NCBI RefSeq assembly: GCF_005503445.1
Contig: NZ_SCOH01000014.1
Span: forward strand, 1-64,000
Direction of reading: 5' to 3'
DNA length: 64,000 nucleotides
Source of the DNA: Chitinivorax sp. B
GTDB lineage: Bacteria > Pseudomonadota > Gammaproteobacteria > Burkholderiales > SCOH01
The notes under the pieces were generated by a model, which made no database searches, had not been told where the DNA came from, and saw only the letters and a program-made list of their open reading frames with translations. The position numbers were made by a program, and so were the translations under genes. Positions 20,340 through 28,964 of this stretch are shown here, in pieces (within the stretch, counting starts at the first letter, position 1; each line of letters starts with the position of its first letter).

Positions 20340-21257
20340 ATGGATGTGAAGCAATTTGGCAAAGTGGCTGTGATCATGGGTGGCAAGTCAGCAGAGCGTG
20401 AAGTGTCGCTGATGAGTGGCGGTGGTGTGCTGCAAGCGTTGTTGTCGAAAGGGGTGGATGCGCACAAGTTCGATCCAGCAGAAAAGCCGTTATCGGCACT
20501 GAAGGATGAAGGCTTCGATCGCGTCTTCCTGATCCTGCACGGCCCGTTCGGTGAGGACGGCACCATTCAGGGCGCGCTGGAAACCATGGGTATCCCCTAT
20601 ACCGGCAGCGGCGTCATGGCGTCGGCATTGGCAATGGACAAATTGCGCACCAAATTGGTCTGGCAGGCATTGGGCTTACCGATCCCGAAATTCGTGCTGC
20701 TGAACGAAAACAGCGATTTCGATGCAGTCGAGCGTGAACTGGGCCTGCCATTGTTCGTGAAACCTTCTACCGAAGGTTCCAGTGTCGGTATCACCAAGGT
20801 CAAGGCGCACGGCGAACTGAAAGCGGCATTCGAAGAAGCACGCAAGTACGACGAAGTGGTGTTGGCGGAAGCATTCATTGGCGGTGGTGAGTACACCGCA
20901 GCGGTTCTGGATGGTGAAGTATTGCCTAGCATCAAGATTGAGCCGGCGACGGAGTTTTACGACTACCAGGCCAAGTATTTCCGTGATGACACGGTGTATC
21001 GCTGCCCAAGTGGCCTGTCGGCGGAAAAAGAGGCCGAGGTGGCAGCGTATGTGAAAAAGGCTTTCTGGGCGATTGGTTGCAGCAGTTGGGGGCGAGTGGA
21101 TTTTCTGATGGACGAAGCTGGCAACCCGTCCCTGCTGGAAGTGAATACGGCGCCAGGCATGACCAGTCATAGCCTGTTCCCGATGGCGGCCAAGGTAAAA
21201 GGTATGAGTTACGAAGATCTGGTTGTGCGCGTGTTGTCCACGGCACATGTTGGTTAA
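20340..21257 (+). CDS. ddl: D-alanine--D-alanine ligase
   Basis: Ddl is an ATP-grasp enzyme joining two D-alanines to make the MurF substrate. I chose the ATG at 20340, 13 bases after murB, which starts [19 protein letters not shown]; the frame is open further up inside murB. Motifs are [41 protein letters not shown] and [17 protein letters not shown]. It has 305 residues, as in DdlB, which is the usual paralogue in this cluster. Confidence 0.97.
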   Translation: MDVKQFGKVAVIMGGKSAEREVSLMSGGGVLQALLSKGVDAHKFDPAEKPLSALKDEGFDRVFLILHGPFGEDGTIQGALETMGIPYTGSGVMASALAMDKLRTKLVWQALGLPIPKFVLLNENSDFDAVERELGLPLFVKPSTEGSSVGITKVKAHGELKAAFEEARKYDEVVLAEAFIGGGEYTAAVLDGEVLPSIKIEPATEFYDYQAKYFRDDTVYRCPSGLSAEKEAEVAAYVKKAFWAIGCSSWGRVDFLMDEAGNPSLLEVNTAPGMTSHSLFPMAAKVKGMSYEDLVVRVLSTAHVG

Positions 21258-21305
21258 GGCGGTTTGGTGAGAAAGGGCAGGCAAGCGTGAGGAACGGGGT
21301 AGTTC

Positions 21306-22076
21306 ATGTGGGATAAGCCGCAACTGCTCATGTGGTTGGCCAATTTGCTGTATGCGTTGGCAGCGCTGTTGTTCATGTATGCCTTGCTGTTCGTGCTGAT
21401 CAATCTGCCAGTGTTTCCGGTACGGCAGATTCAGGTCAGTGGTGATTTGCATCACATTACGCGGGAGCAGGTGCAGTACATTGTGCGGCATGAGCTGAAA
21501 GGCACTTTCTTCACGCTGAATCTGGATCGCACCCGCAAAGCGTTTGAAAAGTTGCCTTGGGCTCGTAATGTCAGCATCCGCCGTCGTTGGCCGGACCGAC
21601 TGGAGATTGCGTTGGAAGAACACAGCGCGTTGGCGCGATGGGGTTCATCGGCACTGGTCAACACTTATGGCGAGCTATTCGATGCCGCCAGTAACGACAA
21701 CCTGCCTGTGCTGGATGGCCCTATGGGAACGTCTGCCGAGGTATCGAAAGGTTATTTGGAAATACGCGACATGCTGGCGCCGATTGAACGGCGGCCGATG
21801 TCGGTGACGCTTTCCGCACGGCGTGCCTGGAGCGTCAAACTGGATGACGGCACATTGGTGGAAGTGGGCCGCGAGAATGTGAAGGCACGGCTATCCAAGT
21901 TTGTGGCGGCTTACCCGCGCACCTTGGCCGTGCTCAACCGCAATATCGAGTATGTCGATTTGCGGTATCCGAACGGATTTGCTGTACGTATGCCGGACTT
22001 CAAGCCGGGACCTGCAAGAAAACCGGGGGCGCCAGTCAGACCCAAACCGGCGGCTGGGCAGAGGAAGGCCGCGTAA
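21306..22076 (+). CDS. ftsQ: Cell division protein FtsQ
   Basis: FtsQ is a bitopic inner-membrane protein linking FtsA/FtsK to FtsL-FtsB and FtsWI at the septum. The 256-residue protein has a hydrophobic segment at about residues 10-35, a POTRA domain (FPVRQIQVSGDLHHITREQV) and the conserved RRRWPDRLEIALEEHSALARW. The C-terminal 25 residues are Pro/Lys-rich. It lies between ddl and ftsA as usual. Confidence 0.95.
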   Translation: MWDKPQLLMWLANLLYALAALLFMYALLFVLINLPVFPVRQIQVSGDLHHITREQVQYIVRHELKGTFFTLNLDRTRKAFEKLPWARNVSIRRRWPDRLEIALEEHSALARWGSSALVNTYGELFDAASNDNLPVLDGPMGTSAEVSKGYLEIRDMLAPIERRPMSVTLSARRAWSVKLDDGTLVEVGRENVKARLSKFVAAYPRTLAVLNRNIEYVDLRYPNGFAVRMPDFKPGPARKPGAPVRPKPAAGQRKAA

Positions 22077-22110
22077 GCGTGAAAAATTCTGAAAAGATTC
22101 TGGGAGTGTA

Positions 22111-23355
22111 GTGCCTGTGAATAAGGTGAAAGAGAACAAGAACCTGCTGGTGGGCCTGGATATCGGCACATCAAAGATTGTGGCGATCGTGGCCGATGTC
22201 CAGCTCGATGGTCGCATCGAAATCGTTGGCATGGGCCAGGCACCGTCGCGTGGCTTGAAAAAAGGTGTGGTGGTCAATATCGAATCCACCGTCACCGCCA
22301 TCCAGCGTGCGTTGGAAGAAGCCGAGTTGATGGCAGATTGCAAGATTCGTGAAGTGTTCACCGGCATTGCCGGCAGCCATATCCGTAGCTTCAATTCGCA
22401 CGGTATGGTCGCCATCAAGGATAAGGAAGTCAGCCAGGCCGATGTGGATCGAGTGATCGAAACTGCCCGTGCGGTCAACATTCCGACTGACCAGCAGATT
22501 CTGCATATCCTGCCGCAGGAGTTCATCATCGATGGCCAGGAAGATGTGAAAGAGCCATTGGGTATGGCGGGTGTACGGTTGGAAACCAAGGTGCATATCG
22601 TCACTGGTGCAGTATCTGCGGCGCAGAACATCATGAAATGCGTGCGTCGTTGTGGCCTGGAAGTGGCGGATCTGATTCTGCAGCCATTGGCCAGTGCACA
22701 GGCGATTCTGTCTGAAGACGAGAAAGATTTGGGCGTGTGCCTGGTGGATATCGGCGGCGGAACGACCGACATCGCGGTGTTCACCGGTGGGTCAATTCGC
22801 CATACGGCAGTGATCCCAATTGCCGGTGACCAGATCACCAACGACATTGCCATGGCACTACGGACGCCAACCAAGGAAGCAGAAGATCTGAAGGTCGCCC
22901 ATGGTTGTGCGCTGCGCCAGTTGGCTGACCCGAACCAGATGATTGAAGTGCCCGGAGTGGGCGAGCGTGGAACTCGCCAAATGTCCCGTCAGACCTTGGC
23001 CGAAGTGATCGAGCCACGTGTCGAGGAGCTGTATTCGTTGATTCAGGCCGAACTGCGGCGGTCTGGATTCGAAGACCTGCTGTCCTCTGGCATTGTCATT
23101 ACCGGGGGCTCTGCACAGATGCAGGGTATGGTCGAATTGGGTGAGGAAGTTTTCCATATGCCAGTACGCTTGGGTGTGCCGCAATACGTAGGTGGGCTGT
23201 CCGAAGTGGTACGCAATCCGCGTTTCTCCACCGGTGTCGGCCTGCTGATGATGGGCAAAGAACAATATACGCGTCACCAGACGTCACGCCTGACCGGCAC
23301 GGGTTTTGCAGCCGTGTTCGAGCGCATGAAGGCATGGATACAAGGGAATTTTTGA
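22111..23355 (+). CDS. ftsA: Cell division protein FtsA
   Basis: FtsA is the actin-like ATPase that anchors FtsZ filaments to the inner membrane. Visible are the phosphate-1 motif VGLDIGTSKIV, the SHI-containing 1C region (ITGIAGSHI-like, here FTGIAGSHIRSF), phosphate-2 VDIGGGTTDIAVF, and ITGGSAQMQGM. The C-terminal helix FERMKAWIQGNF is the amphipathic membrane-targeting sequence. It starts with a GTG at 22111; a second GTG at 22117 is possible. It has 414 residues. Confidence 0.96.
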   Translation: MPVNKVKENKNLLVGLDIGTSKIVAIVADVQLDGRIEIVGMGQAPSRGLKKGVVVNIESTVTAIQRALEEAELMADCKIREVFTGIAGSHIRSFNSHGMVAIKDKEVSQADVDRVIETARAVNIPTDQQILHILPQEFIIDGQEDVKEPLGMAGVRLETKVHIVTGAVSAAQNIMKCVRRCGLEVADLILQPLASAQAILSEDEKDLGVCLVDIGGGTTDIAVFTGGSIRHTAVIPIAGDQITNDIAMALRTPTKEAEDLKVAHGCALRQLADPNQMIEVPGVGERGTRQMSRQTLAEVIEPRVEELYSLIQAELRRSGFEDLLSSGIVITGGSAQMQGMVELGEEVFHMPVRLGVPQYVGGLSEVVRNPRFSTGVGLLMMGKEQYTRHQTSRLTGTGFAAVFERMKAWIQGNF

Positions 23356-23445
23356 ATTTTGAGATTGGTATTTCGTTTATTTGGTTCTAAGGCGCCAGCT
23401 GCGTCAGTAGGTGGCAAATTGGATTAACAAAGGAGAGGCATAAAA

Positions 23446-24639
23446 ATGTTTGAAATTGTTCAAGAGATCGCTCCGGTCGCCGTCATTAAGGTGGTCGGCG
23501 TGGGGGGCTGCGGGGGGAACGCAGTCGATCACATGATCAATGCAGGGGTGAGCGGTGTTGAATTCATCGCCTGCAATACTGACTTGCAAGCGCTCAAACG
23601 CAGCAACGCCACGATCCAGTTACAGTTGGGCGCCAGCCTGACCCGTGGTCTGGGGGCGGGCGCGAACCCGGATGTTGGTCGTGATGCAGCCCTGGAAGAC
23701 CGCGAGCGTATCGCGGATTCGATCCGTGGTGCAGATATGCTGTTCATTACGGCTGGCATGGGCGGGGGGACAGGCACTGGTGCTGCACCGGTAGTCGCAC
23801 AAGTCGCGAAGGATCTGGGTATCCTGACTGTCGCTGTGGTGACCAAGCCTTTCCAGTTCGAGGGCAAGCGCTTGAAAGCGGCGCAAGCGGGGATTGAAGA
23901 ACTGTCCAAGTTCGTCGATTCGCTGATTGTGATCCCCAACGAGAAGTTGATGGAAGTGCTGGGTGACGATGTCTCGATGAAAGATGCCTTCAAGGCCGCT
24001 GACGACGTATTACGCGGTGCTGTAGGGGGGATCGCCGAGATCATCAATGTACCGGGTCTGATCAATGCTGACTTTGCTGACGTACGTACCGTCATGAGCC
24101 AGATGGGCATGGCGATGATGGGTTCTGCCTATGCTTCCGGTGTAGATCGTGCCCGCATTGCGGCAGAACAAGCTGTGGCCAGCCCGCTCTTGGAAAACTA
24201 CAACTTGACCGGCGCACGTGCCGTGATCGTCAACGTCACCGCAGATAGCTCGCTGAAAATGCGCGAAGTCAATGAAGTGATGGAAACGATCCGCGCGTAC
24301 TGCACTGACGAAACCGAAATCATCTTCGGTGCGGTATTTGATGAAGAAGCGGGTGAACAATTGCGTGTGACGCTGGTGGCAACCGGTATCGGTGGTCAAG
24401 GTGCCGCTCAGTCACGCAATCAGCCCAAACTGCAGGTGTTGAAAGCTACAGGGACTGATAGTGCCGGCGGTTCGGAATGGGACCACTATGACACCCCGGC
24501 TGCGTTCCGTCGCAATCGTGGTGAACGGGCTGGCTCGCTCGGTTTTGGCGCCAGTGCGGCCACTGCGGAATCCACGCGGGTCGCACCGAACCTGGAAATG
24601 CTCGACATCCCGGCATTCTTGCGCAAACAGGCTGACTAA
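23446..24639 (+). CDS. ftsZ: Cell division GTPase FtsZ
   Basis: FtsZ is the tubulin-like GTPase that forms the division ring. The 397-residue protein has VVGVGGCGGNAVDHM near the N-terminus, the tubulin signature GGGTGTGAAPV starting at about residue 106, NFADVRTVM-like NADFADVRTVMSQMG, and the conserved C-terminal peptide LDIPAFLRKQ that binds FtsA and ZipA-type partners. AAAGGAGAGG precedes the ATG. It is the last gene of the cluster; an intrinsic terminator follows and no lpxC gene is found there. Confidence 0.98.
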   Translation: MFEIVQEIAPVAVIKVVGVGGCGGNAVDHMINAGVSGVEFIACNTDLQALKRSNATIQLQLGASLTRGLGAGANPDVGRDAALEDRERIADSIRGADMLFITAGMGGGTGTGAAPVVAQVAKDLGILTVAVVTKPFQFEGKRLKAAQAGIEELSKFVDSLIVIPNEKLMEVLGDDVSMKDAFKAADDVLRGAVGGIAEIINVPGLINADFADVRTVMSQMGMAMMGSAYASGVDRARIAAEQAVASPLLENYNLTGARAVIVNVTADSSLKMREVNEVMETIRAYCTDETEIIFGAVFDEEAGEQLRVTLVATGIGGQGAAQSRNQPKLQVLKATGTDSAGGSEWDHYDTPAAFRRNRGERAGSLGFGASAATAESTRVAPNLEMLDIPAFLRKQAD

Positions 24640-24671
24640 CCGTCGGTTGTAGGTAGCCTCTCCAAATTGAC

Positions 24672-24706
24672 CCCTGCCGGCGTACCCGGTCGGCAGGGTG
24701 TTTTTC
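24672..24706 (+). terminator. Intrinsic terminator after ftsZ
   Basis: CCCTGCCG (24672-24679) pairs with CGGCAGGG (24691-24698) around an 11-base loop, followed by TGTTTTT. This is a clear rho-independent terminator closing the dcw cluster 33 bases after the ftsZ stop. Confidence 0.88.
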
Positions 24707-24889
24707 CCGTGTTTTCTACGCACTTTCGTTCCGATACTTCATCGGCACATCCCGCACCGTCGCTGTCAGATTTCCACTGTTTTCACGACCAAGCATGCTT
24801 GTTCAGCTAGCGGGGATGCCTCTCCACAGGCGAGTTGTACAAGGGTTGTTTATAGTGTTTTCAGTGGTCCAATCTTTGGAGTCAAAGTC

Positions 24890-25678
24890 ATGGTGTGTTC
24901 TTTGTGCCGTCAATTGTGGTCGTTGTTATTGCTGATTGTTACCTTCATACCGTTGTCGGCTCATGCTGACGATGCCGAAACAATCTGGTTGGCTGCTTCG
25001 CAGCGCATGCTGGCAGAACGGGTTGCCAAGGCATGGGTACTGCAGGGGCTGAGTATCAAAGAGACAGAACCGGCAAAGCAACTGGAGGCTGCCGTCACGC
25101 AGTTTGATAGCCAACTGGTCCTGTTGCAGACACTGGGTGATGCAGAAGTTCAGGAAAACTATAGCCTGCTGAATCAGGTCTGGAATGACTTCCGTTTGTA
25201 TTTCAAAGGAATTCCAAGGGTTGAAACCGGTAAGGATTTTGCTGATAACAATGAAGAGCTGGTTTATCTGACCCAAAAGGGTGGAGAACTATTGCAGCAG
25301 AAATCCAAGGTGCCTGCTGCCAAGCTGGTTGGTCTGGCGGAAGAAATCGCTGCGATTTCCCAACGCATGGCCAAGCTGTATCTGCTGCAAAGCTGGGGAG
25401 TCAAACAGCCTTATCTGGCAAAGGATCTGGCCAAGGCAAGGAGAGATATCAAGCAGTTGGTCGGCAAACTGAAGGTTGCACCGGAAAATACGCAATCCAC
25501 TCGCAGTCAGCTTGAGCTGGTGGAAACACAATGGTTGTTCTTTGATCAAGCAGTGGAGGCTCTGGGGGCCAAACGCAATGACCGAGCCCTGATCACCAAT
25601 GTGGCGACGACCAGCGAACGCATTTTTCAGGTGGCTTCTGATCTGGCAAAGCAGTATCAACGATTGGCAAAGAAGTAG
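24890..25678 (+). CDS. Secreted protein with two PilJ-type sensor domains
   Basis: This 262-residue protein resembles the PilJ/NarX-type periplasmic sensory domain (type IV pili methyl-accepting protein N-terminal domain), here present twice: WLAASQRMLAERVAKAWVLQ at about residue 28 and EIAAISQRMAKLYLLQSWG at about residue 155. In PilJ and NarX this helical domain sits outside the inner membrane and feeds a signalling module. Here the protein ends after the second domain, with no transmembrane segment beyond the signal peptide (ends near SAHADD) and no kinase or MCP part. I chose the ATG at 24890 because GGAG lies just before it and the leader begins there; the frame is open back to the ftsZ terminator. 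It may be a soluble ligand-binding partner, but its role is unknown. Confidence 0.8.
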   Translation: MVCSLCRQLWSLLLLIVTFIPLSAHADDAETIWLAASQRMLAERVAKAWVLQGLSIKETEPAKQLEAAVTQFDSQLVLLQTLGDAEVQENYSLLNQVWNDFRLYFKGIPRVETGKDFADNNEELVYLTQKGGELLQQKSKVPAAKLVGLAEEIAAISQRMAKLYLLQSWGVKQPYLAKDLAKARRDIKQLVGKLKVAPENTQSTRSQLELVETQWLFFDQAVEALGAKRNDRALITNVATTSERIFQVASDLAKQYQRLAKK

Positions 25679-25690
25679 ATGGAACGAACA

Positions 25691-25708
25691 TGGGCCCCAA
25701 TGGGCCCA
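25691..25708. terminator. Hairpin between convergent genes
   Basis: TGGGCCC and GGGCCCA pair perfectly around a CAAT loop, 13 bases after the PilJ-domain gene and about 30 bases from the convergent aminotransferase stop. No T-run is present on either side, so it is only a possible terminator. Confidence 0.35.
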
Positions 25709-25738
25709 AGTAGGCTGATCAATATCGATCGGTAGAAA

Positions 25739-27010
25739 TCAATTGGCGGATTCAGCTGCAGCCAGCAGGACGCATAGCGATACACCCTCTGCTGCCTTGC
25801 TGATCTCTTCCAGATCAGGGAAGCTCGGTGCAATGCGAATGTTACGATCTTCCGGGTCTTTGCCACCTGGGAATGTCGCGCCAGCTGGGGTCAAGACGAT
25901 GCCGGCTTCCTTGGCCAGCTGTACGACGCGTTTGGCGAGGCCAGCAGGGACATCCAGACTGACAAAGTAGCCGCCCTTGGGCACGGTCCAGGTGGCTACG
26001 CCCCATTCACCCAAGTCACGGTTGAAGATCTCAATCACCTTGTCAAACTTGGGTTTCAGAATGGCGGCATGCTTGTTCATCAATGTAGCCAGCCCCGCTT
26101 CGTCACGTAGGAAGCGTACATGGCGCAGTTGGTTGATCTTGTCTGAGCCAATGGTACGTTGGTTCATGCGTGCCAACAGCCATTTGACATTGGCTGGCGA
26201 GCTACCAAACATTGCCAAACCTGCTCCGGCCAAGGTGATCTTGGAGGTGGACGAGAACACATAAGCACGGTTCGGGTTGCCGTGGTGAGCACAACGCTCA
26301 ACAATATTGGCGATGTCGGCTGCTTCGCCACTCAGGTGATGTACAACATACGCGTTGTCCCAGAACAGCCGGAAATCTGGCGCGGCGGTTTTCATGGAGG
26401 CCAGACGCTCGATAACCGTATCGGAGTAGACGGTACCGGTCGGGTTACTGTATTTCGGCACGCACCACATCCCCTTGATGGTCGGGTCGCTGGCCACCAG
26501 CTTTTCCACGGCATCCATGTCCGGGCCCTCTTCATTCAGTGGTACGTTGATCATGCGGATACCGAACTCTTCACAAATGGCGAAGTGGCGGTCATAACCC
26601 GGTACCGGGCACAGAAAAGTGGTGTGTGCCGCTTGCCAAGGGCCGTTACTGTCGCAGGTGCCTTTCAACAATCCGAATGCGACACAGTCGTGCATCAATG
26701 CCAGGCTGGAGTTATCCCCAATGATGATATTGTCTGCGGTGACCCCCATTACCTTTGTAAACAACTGGCGTGCCTCAGTCAGACCTTGCAGGCCACCGTA
26801 GTTGCGGCAATCGGTGCCATCCGCTGCGGTAAAGTCGTTGGCGCCAGGTAGTACCATCAACTCGGCAGACAGGTCCAACTGATCGGACGCCGGCTTGCCG
26901 CGCGCCATGTTCAGGGTGAGGCCTGCCGCTTTCAGCGCGGCATAGCTCGATTGGAGTTGCTCGCGCATTGCGCGCAACTCGGTAAGGCGGGGAGAGGGAG
27001 TAGCAGCCAT
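25739..27010 (-). CDS. Aspartate aminotransferase, type Ic
   Basis: This is a PLP-dependent class I aminotransferase of the group Ic type (MocR-like aminotransferase domain, as in Corynebacterium AspT), which interconverts aspartate and oxaloacetate with 2-oxoglutarate/glutamate. Visible are LNMARGKPASDQLDLS, the substrate and cofactor region DNSSLALM, GMWCVPKYSNPTGTVYS, WDNAYVVHHL and the PLP-lysine motif SSTSKITLAGAG with the Lys at about residue 257. I prefer the ATG at 27010, eight bases after AAAGG; another ATG at 27016 is only two bases from it. The protein has 423 residues and stands alone, convergent with the PilJ-domain gene. Confidence 0.9.
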   Translation of the reverse strand: MAATPSPRLTELRAMREQLQSSYAALKAAGLTLNMARGKPASDQLDLSAELMVLPGANDFTAADGTDCRNYGGLQGLTEARQLFTKVMGVTADNIIIGDNSSLALMHDCVAFGLLKGTCDSNGPWQAAHTTFLCPVPGYDRHFAICEEFGIRMINVPLNEEGPDMDAVEKLVASDPTIKGMWCVPKYSNPTGTVYSDTVIERLASMKTAAPDFRLFWDNAYVVHHLSGEAADIANIVERCAHHGNPNRAYVFSSTSKITLAGAGLAMFGSSPANVKWLLARMNQRTIGSDKINQLRHVRFLRDEAGLATLMNKHAAILKPKFDKVIEIFNRDLGEWGVATWTVPKGGYFVSLDVPAGLAKRVVQLAKEAGIVLTPAGATFPGGKDPEDRNIRIAPSFPDLEEISKAAEGVSLCVLLAAAESAN

Positions 27011-27113
27011 TTGCATTACCTTTCGTGAACAAATCGGGGCCGCTGCACAGAGCCAGAGAACGGATCGTGAGCGAGAATCAACCCATAATGATAAGCAGCC
27101 GAACGGCTTGCCT

Positions 27114-27149
27114 CAAGCATTGCACGATCTGATCATGATGCAATGCTTG
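27114..27149. repeat. Perfect 11-bp inverted repeat upstream of the aminotransferase
   Basis: CAAGCATTGCA (27114-27124) and TGCAATGCTTG (27139-27149) are perfect inverted copies with a 14-base spacer. It lies between the end of the DUF4097-like gene and the start of the aminotransferase, both on the minus strand. Without a T-run it is more likely an operator for the aminotransferase or an mRNA hairpin than an intrinsic terminator. Confidence 0.55.
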
Positions 27150-27224
27150 TCCGGAATTGAGTGAACTAGCATTGGCGCGGCCTGGTAGGTTATGTCGATT
27201 TGGCAGATAGTGCAGGGATGACAA

Positions 27225-27911
27225 TCAATGGGTCATGGTTGCCGCCAATCCGCCAAATACCAAGCGCGCGTTGATCTGGCTGCCCTGTGGGGATGTAATA
27301 TGGGCATGACGCCACATGTGGTGCTGATCATTCGATGCTGCCGTGCCTGGAGGCAGATATAAATCAATGCCACCCAACCCACATTGGGCATCGATGCGCT
27401 CATTACCTTCCAGCATGGCCCAATCCAGGGATATGGCACCAATCCCTACCCGCAACATTGCTGTAGCTGGTAAATGGCTCAGTGAGATATCGCCACACCG
27501 TAATCGGACATCTACATGCTGAGCACAGGTATAGCCGGTGACCTCACCTATGCCCCCGTGAATGATTAGCGCACCGTCACCTCCTTGCAGTGTCAGAACT
27601 CCTGCTAAAAAATGAGCTTCCACCCGGATATGGCGCGGTAGACACAGTTGTACAGAAATCGGTCTGGATTGATGATAGAAGAGATAGTTCCATAGATTGC
27701 CGGCACGGTAATACAAGGTGCTGCCTTCCCGTTTGAGTTTGGCAGGCTGCAAGTGTCGTTCTGCTGATACGGCTAATTCTATTTCGTACTCAGCATCAAA
27801 ACACAACAGCAGATTCCCAAGAATGTTGGCATCAATGCGTAGGGATTGGATGCCCGCAGCTGGCACACGTTCAATTCGATCTGGTACCTCGATCGGTGTT
27901 AATGAATTCAT
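27225..27911 (-). CDS. DUF4097-like beta-helical protein
   Basis: This 228-residue protein shows the repetitive short-strand pattern of the DUF4097/putative adhesin domain, with alternating segments such as VLTLQGGDGALIIHGGIGEV, VDVRLRCGDISLSHL and RIDAQCGLGGIDLYLP. Such domains form a beta-helix; function is usually unknown. It has no signal peptide, so it is probably cytoplasmic. I chose the ATG at 27911, which follows GGGGAGG by a few bases, rather than the longer frame. No partner gene points to a function. Confidence 0.65.
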   Translation of the reverse strand: MNSLTPIEVPDRIERVPAAGIQSLRIDANILGNLLLCFDAEYEIELAVSAERHLQPAKLKREGSTLYYRAGNLWNYLFYHQSRPISVQLCLPRHIRVEAHFLAGVLTLQGGDGALIIHGGIGEVTGYTCAQHVDVRLRCGDISLSHLPATAMLRVGIGAISLDWAMLEGNERIDAQCGLGGIDLYLPPGTAASNDQHHMWRHAHITSPQGSQINARLVFGGLAATMTH

Positions 27912-28099
27912 ATGGCCTCCCCTTTGGCAACTGGCCATTTGGTTTTAACAAGGTCATGCATGTATTACGAATGTGATCTACTTGAGTTCGAATTAGGCTT
28001 ACTCTAGACCTATTTTTATCATTCTGCTGTGAAGAAGTGTGAATAGGTTAAACGAAACCGAACAGAGTTCCGGACCTCTATTCGGTAAAGATTACCCTA

Positions 28100-28489
28100 T
28101 TAACTGCAGGTTAGTGACATGGTGATTCGTGCCGGGCGTGTCGGCATTTTATTGACGGCAATCATTTGATAGTTACCAGGCTGAAATGCAATGGTGCTGT
28201 TATTCGCCTGAAACCAAGTAGCGGCGCTATCTGCCGTAACCGGAATGCCATCACGGAATAAACGGAACGCAACCGGAAAGTTGGATTGACCCATGGCATT
28301 AATGCTGCCGTTATAACTGGCATAGCAGGTATCTGTTGTCAGCCGTGGCAGGCCATTGCCATTCATATCGAGACTGCCCGATGCATCGCTTGGTAGTGCC
28401 ATAGCCGCTTGACTAACACAAGCAACAAACAATGTGCCACTCAATACTTTGAATAAGTGACGCTGAGCAATAAGAATATGCGTATTCAT
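28100..28489 (-). CDS. Small secreted protein of unknown function
   Basis: This 129-residue protein has a signal peptide (hydrophobic stretch at about residues 14-31, ending VSQAAMA) and a mature part of about 97 residues with only two Cys (TDTCYASYNG and the terminal LTCS), which could form one disulfide. I recognise no family. Its upstream region shares a bipartite motif (28601-28628) with that of the PEP-CTERM gene, so the two may be co-regulated. The base composition of the region is visibly more AT-rich than the dcw cluster. Confidence 0.6.
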   Translation of the reverse strand: MNTHILIAQRHLFKVLSGTLFVACVSQAAMALPSDASGSLDMNGNGLPRLTTDTCYASYNGSINAMGQSNFPVAFRLFRDGIPVTADSAATWFQANNSTIAFQPGNYQMIAVNKMPTRPARITMSLTCS

Positions 28490-28887
28490 GATTCAGTTCC
28501 TTTTCGTCAATGAAGTGATATTGACCAACACGGTTGCCTATTTGTCTGATAAGGCGATTGCATTGGTAGTTGATATACGATGACGTCTGGAAACTGGATT
28601 AATACATGTGGCAATTGGTAAGTATGTGGTTGGGCTGAACAGGTTAACCTGCCAAGAGATAGCCGCATGAAAGGCTGCTTTAATTCAGTGTCAATGCGAA
28701 TGCCATGAAATAGTTTGATGTTACTGGCGTATCTGATAGGTGTTCTAATTAACCAACAATTGGCTTAGGTGATTTTTCAATGAACCGACTGTATTTATGC
28801 AACCGATGTTATAAGAAAGGTTAATGCAGACGGGTTCAATAGCGGTAGATTTTAGTCTACATGATAATAATGAGTATCAGATAGTAA
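28490..28887. other. AT-rich intergenic region upstream of the small secreted protein
   Basis: About 400 bases without a gene. It holds the shared motif at 28601-28628 and only a weak sigma54-like sequence at 28524-28539 (GGCA and TTG kept, -12 GC lost). I see no RNA gene or further ORF that can be supported. Confidence 0.5.
28601..28628 (-). promoter_or_regulatory. Shared upstream motif, copy 1
   Basis: On the plus strand this reads AATACATG, eight variable bases, then GGTAAGTAT and RTG. The same 28-base arrangement occurs at 29991-30018 upstream of the PEP-CTERM gene, in the same orientation relative to the gene. Only two copies are seen, so it is a candidate activator site rather than a proven one. 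It lies 112-139 bases before the small secreted protein start. Confidence 0.45.
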
Positions 28888-28921
28888 AAAGGAAAACCCC
28901 GCTTAAGCGGGGTTTTCCTTT
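28888..28921. terminator. Perfect 34-base palindromic bidirectional terminator
   Basis: AAAGGAAAACCCCGCTT is followed directly by its exact reverse complement. The G/C core CCCCGC/GCGGGG is flanked by A- and T-runs on both strands, so it can end transcripts from either side. It lies 44 bases after the PEP-CTERM stop and is that gene's terminator. Confidence 0.85.
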
Positions 28922-28964
28922 GACTGATTTGAATCAACTAAGTGATTCGACTTACTTGTCTTGC

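Noticed and set aside
28524-28539. Weak sigma54-like element before the small secreted protein
   Set aside because: Keeps GGCA and TTG at the right spacing but lacks the -12 GC, so it is not a convincing promoter.
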